From positions 1 to 47,022 of the forward strand of contig NZ_JAFUSK010000071.1 of NCBI RefSeq assembly GCF_017471675.1: a stretch of DNA of 47,022 bases, given 5' to 3'. This DNA is from Pseudobutyrivibrio sp. GTDB taxonomy: Bacteria > Bacillota > Clostridia > Lachnospirales > Lachnospiraceae. Shown one piece after another: positions 42,931 through 47,022 of this stretch; the first letter of the stretch is position 1, and every line of letters starts with the position of its first letter. The notes under the pieces are model-generated. The model ran no database searches, was not told where the DNA came from, and saw only the letters and a list, made by a program, of their open reading frames with translations. The position numbers and the translations under genes were made by a program.

Positions 42931-44296
42931 CTTCTCTCTCCATTCTCATATCAATTTCATTTGCAGGAAATACCAGCACTATATCAGTTCCTTCGTCTTC
43001 AATACTAGAAAGCTCTATCTTTGCATTGTGCAAATAAGCTCCCTGCTGAACTATGGATAATCCAAGTCCTGTGCCACCCAGCTCTTTTGAATATGCTTTG
43101 TCAACTCTATAGAACCTTTCGAATATGTGCTCCTGTTCTTCCTTAGGAATTCCTATACCTGTGTCGTTAACAGCAAATCTAATATTATCTGAGTCCTTTG
43201 TAATCTCTATATTTACAGAACCATTTTGATGATTGTACTTGATTGCGTTATCCACAAGATTGTAAATCATCTCATGCAGTATTCTCTTTTCTCCATATAC
43301 ATAAGCCCTATCCCCTTCAAGATTAATGTCTATATTTTTCTTTTTGGCACTGGCAAACAATGTCTTTACTACATCTTTGGTCATCTCTATCAGATCAATA
43401 TTTTCGAAATGATATTTTTCTTCTTTTTCATCCATTTCTGCCAGCTTAATAATGTCACCTATAAGGGTAATCAGCCTTGCAGCCTCGTCATAAATGGACT
43501 TGGCAAAATCCTTGACAATGCTGTTTTCCAAATCATCCTGCATTAGAATCTCAGCAAAGCCTGAGATAGATGTCAGTGGAGTCTTTAGCTCATGGGTCAT
43601 GTTTGCAGTAAATTCGCTTTGCCTGCGCTGCTTTTGCCCAAGCTCACTGTATATTTTTTCTTTCAGCTTTCTATTTTGAACCTGTATTTTCCTGGTAAGA
43701 GGTTTTATCTCCTCGTAAACATAGCTATCTTCTGGATGCTCAAGGTCTAGGTCATTTAATGGCTGCAATATCCTTCTTGCAACAACCTCTGATAGCACAA
43801 CAGATAGAAGAACGATAACAGATATGATTACGCAAACAGGCATAATCAGCCAGGATAGAATCACCAATACGTAGTTTTGAGCTACTGATATTCTAATTAT
43901 CTGATTGTTGTCAATCCTTAAAGCGTAATTGATGGTTCGTACTGTCATGGTATCGGAAAATCTAATACTGCTGCCGTAGCCCTGCTCTATGGCCTGCTTA
44001 ACCTCTTTTCTGTTTTTGTGATTGTCAAGCTTGCCAGCATTTGCTCCGCTGTCAAATAAAACAGTACCATTCTCATCTATCAGGGTTATTCTTCGCTCTT
44101 CGTTATCAGCAATATCCTCAAGATACTCTATTCCATCAGCTGCCACACCTCTTGATATAAGCTCGGCTTCGATTTTCAGCTCCTGCAAAATCTCATTTTC
44201 CATAAAAGGAACACCGAGAACACTAACTGATACAATAGCCGTCAGCGCCGCTATAATGGTTACAACTAATATAGAAGTAAAAATTTTTTTCTTCAT
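42917..44296 (-). CDS. phoR: PhoR-type sensor histidine kinase
   Basis: A 459-residue kinase. Membrane segments are at about 7-28 and 148-172, enclosing an extracellular domain. The phospho-His is in FTANMTHELKTPLTSISGFAEIL (about 235). The ATP-binding motifs are YNLVDNAIKYNH, NDTGIGIPKEEQEHIFERFY and GGTGLGLSIVQQG. It should sense phosphate status and phosphorylate the regulator encoded immediately upstream. Assignment as PhoR rests on the downstream Na/Pi gene and the PHO box. Confidence 0.85.
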   Translation of the reverse strand: MKKKIFTSILVVTIIAALTAIVSVSVLGVPFMENEILQELKIEAELISRGVAADGIEYLEDIADNEERRITLIDENGTVLFDSGANAGKLDNHKNRKEVKQAIEQGYGSSIRFSDTMTVRTINYALRIDNNQIIRISVAQNYVLVILSWLIMPVCVIISVIVLLSVVLSEVVARRILQPLNDLDLEHPEDSYVYEEIKPLTRKIQVQNRKLKEKIYSELGQKQRRQSEFTANMTHELKTPLTSISGFAEILMQDDLENSIVKDFAKSIYDEAARLITLIGDIIKLAEMDEKEEKYHFENIDLIEMTKDVVKTLFASAKKKNIDINLEGDRAYVYGEKRILHEMIYNLVDNAIKYNHQNGSVNIEITKDSDNIRFAVNDTGIGIPKEEQEHIFERFYRVDKAYSKELGGTGLGLSIVQQGAYLHNAKIELSSIEDEGTDIVLVFPANEIDMRMEREDGTR

Positions 44297-44959
44297 TTAT
44301 TTTTCCCGAATCCTATATCCAAATCCTTTTACAGTTTCTATCAAATCTTCATTATCAAGCTTGTGTCTTAGCTTTCTTATGTGCACATCCAAGGTACGGG
44401 ATTCGCCGTAATTCTCTCCCCATACTGCACTAAGCAGCTCCTCTCTGCTGCACACATTTCCTTTGGCTTTCAAAAGCAATACAAGCAAGTCATATTCCTT
44501 TTTAGAAAGAACTATTTCATTTCCATCTACGGTAACAATGTGCTTTCCCTCATCTACCTTTAGGTTAGCCACCTCATACACTGTATAAGTTTGCACTTCA
44601 TATCTTCTGATAACTGCTCTGATGCGTGCCATTAGCTCCGCAACTCCAAATGGCTTTGTTACATAATCGTCAGCACCACCATCTAATCCATGAAGCTTAT
44701 CTATTTCGCTGTTCTTTGCTGTCAGTATTATCACAGGAAGCTTTTTAGTGGCCAGATTACTTCTAAGCTTTTCAAGTACTGTAAATCCATCCTCCCCAGG
44801 GAGCATAATATCAAGTATTAACAGCTGGGGCATTTCTTCTTCCAAGGAGCTATATAATTGTGATGCATCGGGAAACTCTTTTACCTCAAAGCCCGCTCTT
44901 GCAATGGCAAACATAAGCATCTTCTTGATATTTGCATCGTCCTCAACAATGTAAATCAT
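44297..44959 (-). CDS. phoB: PhoB/PhoP-type response regulator
   Basis: A 220-residue OmpR-family regulator. The receiver has VEDDAN, phospho-acceptor Asp in LLILDIMLPGEDGF (about 52) and YVTKPFG. The winged helix (about 125-220) has LSKKEYDLLVLLLKAKG and RTLDVHIRKLRHKLDNEDLIETVKGFGYRI. It is the first gene of phoB-phoR-Na/Pi. Its leader contains a PHO box and a terminator/antiterminator pair. The SD is TAGGAGG, directly behind the terminator T-run. Confidence 0.87.
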   Translation of the reverse strand: MIYIVEDDANIKKMLMFAIARAGFEVKEFPDASQLYSSLEEEMPQLLILDIMLPGEDGFTVLEKLRSNLATKKLPVIILTAKNSEIDKLHGLDGGADDYVTKPFGVAELMARIRAVIRRYEVQTYTVYEVANLKVDEGKHIVTVDGNEIVLSKKEYDLLVLLLKAKGNVCSREELLSAVWGENYGESRTLDVHIRKLRHKLDNEDLIETVKGFGYRIREK

Positions 44960-44973
44960 CTTTTCCTCCTACT

Positions 44974-45003
44974 AAAAAAGCCCTCGTCTTATCGACGAAG
45001 GCT
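44974..45003 (-). terminator. Intrinsic terminator in the phoB leader (attenuator candidate)
   Basis: On the minus strand AGCCTTCGTC and GACGAGGGCT form a 10-bp stem (one G-T pair) around GATAA, followed by TTTTTT. The run ends 14 bases before the phoB ATG. It could end the gene at 45138, but any phoB transcript from the PHO-box promoter must also cross it. Confidence 0.85.
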
Positions 45004-45032
45004 CTGAATACCAAAATCTAACATTCATCGAT
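44991..45032 (-). promoter_or_regulatory. Antiterminator hairpin competing with the phoB leader terminator
   Basis: In the minus-strand RNA, AUCGAUGAA (from 45024-45032) can pair over nine contiguous positions with UUCGUCGAU (44991-44999), which is the 5' half of the terminator stem. The two structures exclude each other, which is the mark of a transcription attenuator. The signal that would choose between them is unknown. Confidence 0.6.
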
Positions 45033-45109
45033 ATTTTCACAAAACTCTCTTGAATTCAAAAGACAGCTTTATTCTAATATCAAAAGTTAATAAAAGTCTA
45101 TACGTTGAA

Positions 45110-45126
45110 TGTTAAGTGTATGTTAA
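45110..45126 (-). promoter_or_regulatory. PHO box upstream of phoB
   Basis: On the minus strand TTAACA is repeated exactly 11 bp apart (TTAACATACACTTAACA), matching the Firmicute PhoP box pattern. It suggests that the operon controls itself. Confidence 0.75.
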
Positions 45127-45137
45127 TTTTTGTTTAC

Positions 45138-46022
45138 CTAAATTGCAGCTATTTCTTTCTTGTGTATCTCATCTAAGATTTCTATTGCATCCCCTGACCA
45201 TGAATCCTTATGCAATTCATAGTGAAGTGATTTCTTGGCGCTGCGCTTTACATACAAAAGTGCCTCACCATAAATGTGAATAGTAACATCGTACTTTTTA
45301 GCAAACAGCTCTGCCAACTGCTTTTTCTCTTTGGAATCTGTGGTGTCGAATCTGGTGGCGCCTGTCACAATAAAATTAGTATCAATGTGATAGAACTTAA
45401 GGAGACGATGTATGTATTCTCTTGAATATAGCCCTGTGGTATAAACCCAGATATCGTATCCATCATTAGCCAGATGATTGCATACTGCTGGCAACCCCTT
45501 AAGCAAATGCTCCTTGTACACCTTCTTAAATGGGAAGCCTAGTCCCTTTTCCACATCCTCATCTTTAACATGTCTAAACATTACCTCATCCAAATTGATA
45601 GTCACACGCTTATCGTATTTAGAATCATTCAGCATCTGGAAAATATCATGGCTATTGGTAAGGTTTACAATATGGATAGGCACCTTTTTGACGCCGATTC
45701 GCATATATGCAGCCCATCTGTGATGTCCGTTAAGAATCATATACCCATCAGGATACATCTTTTCCACAGTGATGTTTCTATCCTCAACCCCGGAAAACAA
45801 GCCATCATATTTATCCTCAACCATCTTCTGCACATATTCATTGATTATACGATAGCTTGGCCCTATAGCTGGAATGCAGAATTCATCCTCTGGATTTGGA
45901 TGAAGCTTTTTGTAGCTGACCTTGCGCACAAGTGCACGCTCTAAAAGACTTGCTTTTAAAGGAAAAGAATTACCCTTATATTTTGCCACTTCATCTGCGA
46001 TGAATTTATCAAACTCAGTCAT
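45138..46022 (-). CDS. ParB/sulfiredoxin-like domain fused to a degenerate HAD-like domain
   Basis: A 294-residue protein without signal peptide. The N-terminal half (about 30-125) has the ParB/Srx-type motif MILNGHHRWAAYMRIGVKKVP. The C-terminal half (about 140-290) looks like a HAD-fold: RVTINLDEVMFRHV at the motif I position, YDIWVYTTGLYS (motif II), SKEKKQLAELFAKKYDV (motif III region) and IHIYGEALLYV (motif IV). The usual nucleophile Asp of motif I appears replaced by Asn, and the motif IV DD by GE, so phosphatase activity is doubtful. Function unknown. It is a single gene ahead of the Pho operon. Confidence 0.6.
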   Translation of the reverse strand: MTEFDKFIADEVAKYKGNSFPLKASLLERALVRKVSYKKLHPNPEDEFCIPAIGPSYRIINEYVQKMVEDKYDGLFSGVEDRNITVEKMYPDGYMILNGHHRWAAYMRIGVKKVPIHIVNLTNSHDIFQMLNDSKYDKRVTINLDEVMFRHVKDEDVEKGLGFPFKKVYKEHLLKGLPAVCNHLANDGYDIWVYTTGLYSREYIHRLLKFYHIDTNFIVTGATRFDTTDSKEKKQLAELFAKKYDVTIHIYGEALLYVKRSAKKSLHYELHKDSWSGDAIEILDEIHKKEIAAI

Positions 46023-46144
46023 TTATATTCCTCTCATGATTGCATTTTAGAATGCATTACTTGGCAAATCATTGCCATTTACTATATTTTATAATAACTG
46101 AGATTTTATGTGTGTTTTTTTTTAGAATTTTACAAACATAATGC

Positions 46145-46714
46145 TTAGGAACGAATTTTAGCTATAGTAACTTTCTCACCTGTAATCTTTAAATCTAAAA
46201 GTATGCCTGAATCTGCACATGATTCAAGATAGCCTGCAAATTCTTCCTTAGTTACTGTCTCAGGGCCGTATTCGCCGCCAACCATCTGAAATACAGTTTC
46301 ATCAGTGATTATAAACTCAGCATAATCTCCTGGTCCCATTCCCACAGGATCTTGGCTTTCTTCATTTCTAAAATTAGTTGTTCCTTCGATGATTAAGCTA
46401 TCTCCATCGATTTTTGCCACATAAATAATAGGCTGAATAACACCGTATTCGTCTGGCTCACCAGACTTATCCTTTTCAGAAGACTTTAAATAACCGCTTA
46501 ACCAGTAAGAGCCATCGTCTTCCTCAGCCTCTTCGTTATCAACAGAATCAGGTGTCTCGGCAAAATCCTCAGAAGCAGTATCTTCTGGGATTTCTGTAGA
46601 TTGATTGGTTTCAACTGAATCAGTAGATTCTAAAGCAGCAGGTGCTGTATCTTTTCCACATCCTACCAGTGAAAAACAAAATACAATGGCTAGTAATAAT
46701 GATATTTTTTTCAT
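46145..46714 (-). CDS. Lipoprotein of unknown function
   Basis: A 189-residue protein with signal peptide KKISLLLAIVFCFSLVG and lipobox Cys 19. Next comes an acidic Ser/Thr/Glu-rich linker (about 25-70). A small C-terminal domain (about 72-189), opening SYWLSGYLKSSEKDKSG and containing PIIYVAKIDGDSLIIEGTTNF, follows. It should be anchored on the outer face of the membrane. The family is not recognised. It stands alone, with a ribosome site GGAG before the ATG. Confidence 0.75.
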   Translation of the reverse strand: MKKISLLLAIVFCFSLVGCGKDTAPAALESTDSVETNQSTEIPEDTASEDFAETPDSVDNEEAEEDDGSYWLSGYLKSSEKDKSGEPDEYGVIQPIIYVAKIDGDSLIIEGTTNFRNEESQDPVGMGPGDYAEFIITDETVFQMVGGEYGPETVTKEEFAGYLESCADSGILLDLKITGEKVTIAKIRS

Positions 46715-46995
46715 ATTTGATTCTCCATTAATTAAATTTTAGTATTAAGTGAAAATACAATAGTATATTAAACGTAGATAGGGAAAATAGCAAATACAAG
46801 GTGCCATCTTATTTTACTGGAGAGCTCTTTTGGGAGAGTTTTGTAGTCTAGCGCAAAATTAGTATGACTATTGTGAATTCTGGGATAAAGCCCATATAAT
46901 GGTGTAAATTCTAAAATTTATTAAAAAGAGCCAAGTGCTCATCTTTCAGTTAAAATTAAGTTACCACACAAAACATAATTGAAAGGATGAATACT

Positions 46996-47022
46996 ATGGC
47001 TCAATTACATTTTACATTGGAT
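46996..47022 (+). CDS. Start of a probable IS256-family transposase (cut by the window end)
   Basis: Only MAQLHFTLD is visible, behind GAAAGGA. This start resembles the MAQ...LD opening of IS256-type transposases, but nine residues are weak evidence. The preceding 46715-46995 stretch has no gene; GGTGTAAATTCTAAAATTTA near 46902-46921 could be part of the left end of the element. The next ATG upstream (46987) is in the same frame. Confidence 0.4.

Overview
The window looks like chromosome of a rumen or gut Lachnospiraceae bacterium, most like Butyrivibrio or Pseudobutyrivibrio. This is inferred from the AT-rich sequence, strong AGGAGG ribosome sites, carbohydrate ABC importers without their own ATPase, YesL and LacI modules, and TTAAGGGGGAAGC-type hairpin repeats. 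No rRNA or tRNA gene was seen.

Layout. 1-1878 is a complete IS1182-family insertion sequence with perfect 27-bp ends. It sits 17 bp behind an aminotransferase gene, which is followed by rarA. 4807-10904 (minus) is an intracellular fructan/sucrose operon: two LplB/LplC-type permeases, binding protein, cytoplasmic GH32 and fructokinase. A divergent LacI regulator follows with a YesL-type membrane protein and a small membrane-anchored protein. 13478-14054 is a very long imperfect palindrome that fills the gap between two convergent genes. 14052-17028 is a copper efflux unit: csoR, then copA carrying an in-frame copZ with its own ribosome site. 17491-22537 is a response regulator / histidine kinase / ABC ATPase / large FtsX permease locus of the peptide-antibiotic resistance type, flanked by dispersed 72-bp promoter-like repeats. 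23169-29243 (minus) is L-arabinose catabolism: AraC-type regulator, araA, short transaldolase, FGGY kinase, a GC-rich structured spacer, araD. 29566-33784 (plus) is an arabino-oligosaccharide importer and a cytoplasmic GH43 enzyme. 33907-39969 (minus) is an extracellular system: a GH32-like lipoprotein and a 1514-residue secreted protein made of eight repeats of one unrecognised domain, with a divergent second LacI regulator. 41302-44959 (minus) is phoB-phoR-Na/Pi cotransporter, preceded by a PHO box and a terminator/antiterminator leader. A ParB-like fusion protein, a lipoprotein and the first codons of a probable IS256-type transposase close the window.

How it works together. The two LacI paralogues sit beside similar GTGC...GCAC operators, which ties the extracellular GH32/repeat-protein operon to the import/GH32/fructokinase operon as one probable fructan regulon. 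The arabinose genes form a second sugar module: import, GH43 cleavage, AraA, kinase, AraD, pentose phosphate pathway with transaldolase. The most unusual items are the 573-bp palindromic element, the phoB leader attenuator, the internal CopZ start, the 72-bp promoter-like repeat arrays, the GC-rich structured araB-araD spacer and the eight-domain secreted protein.
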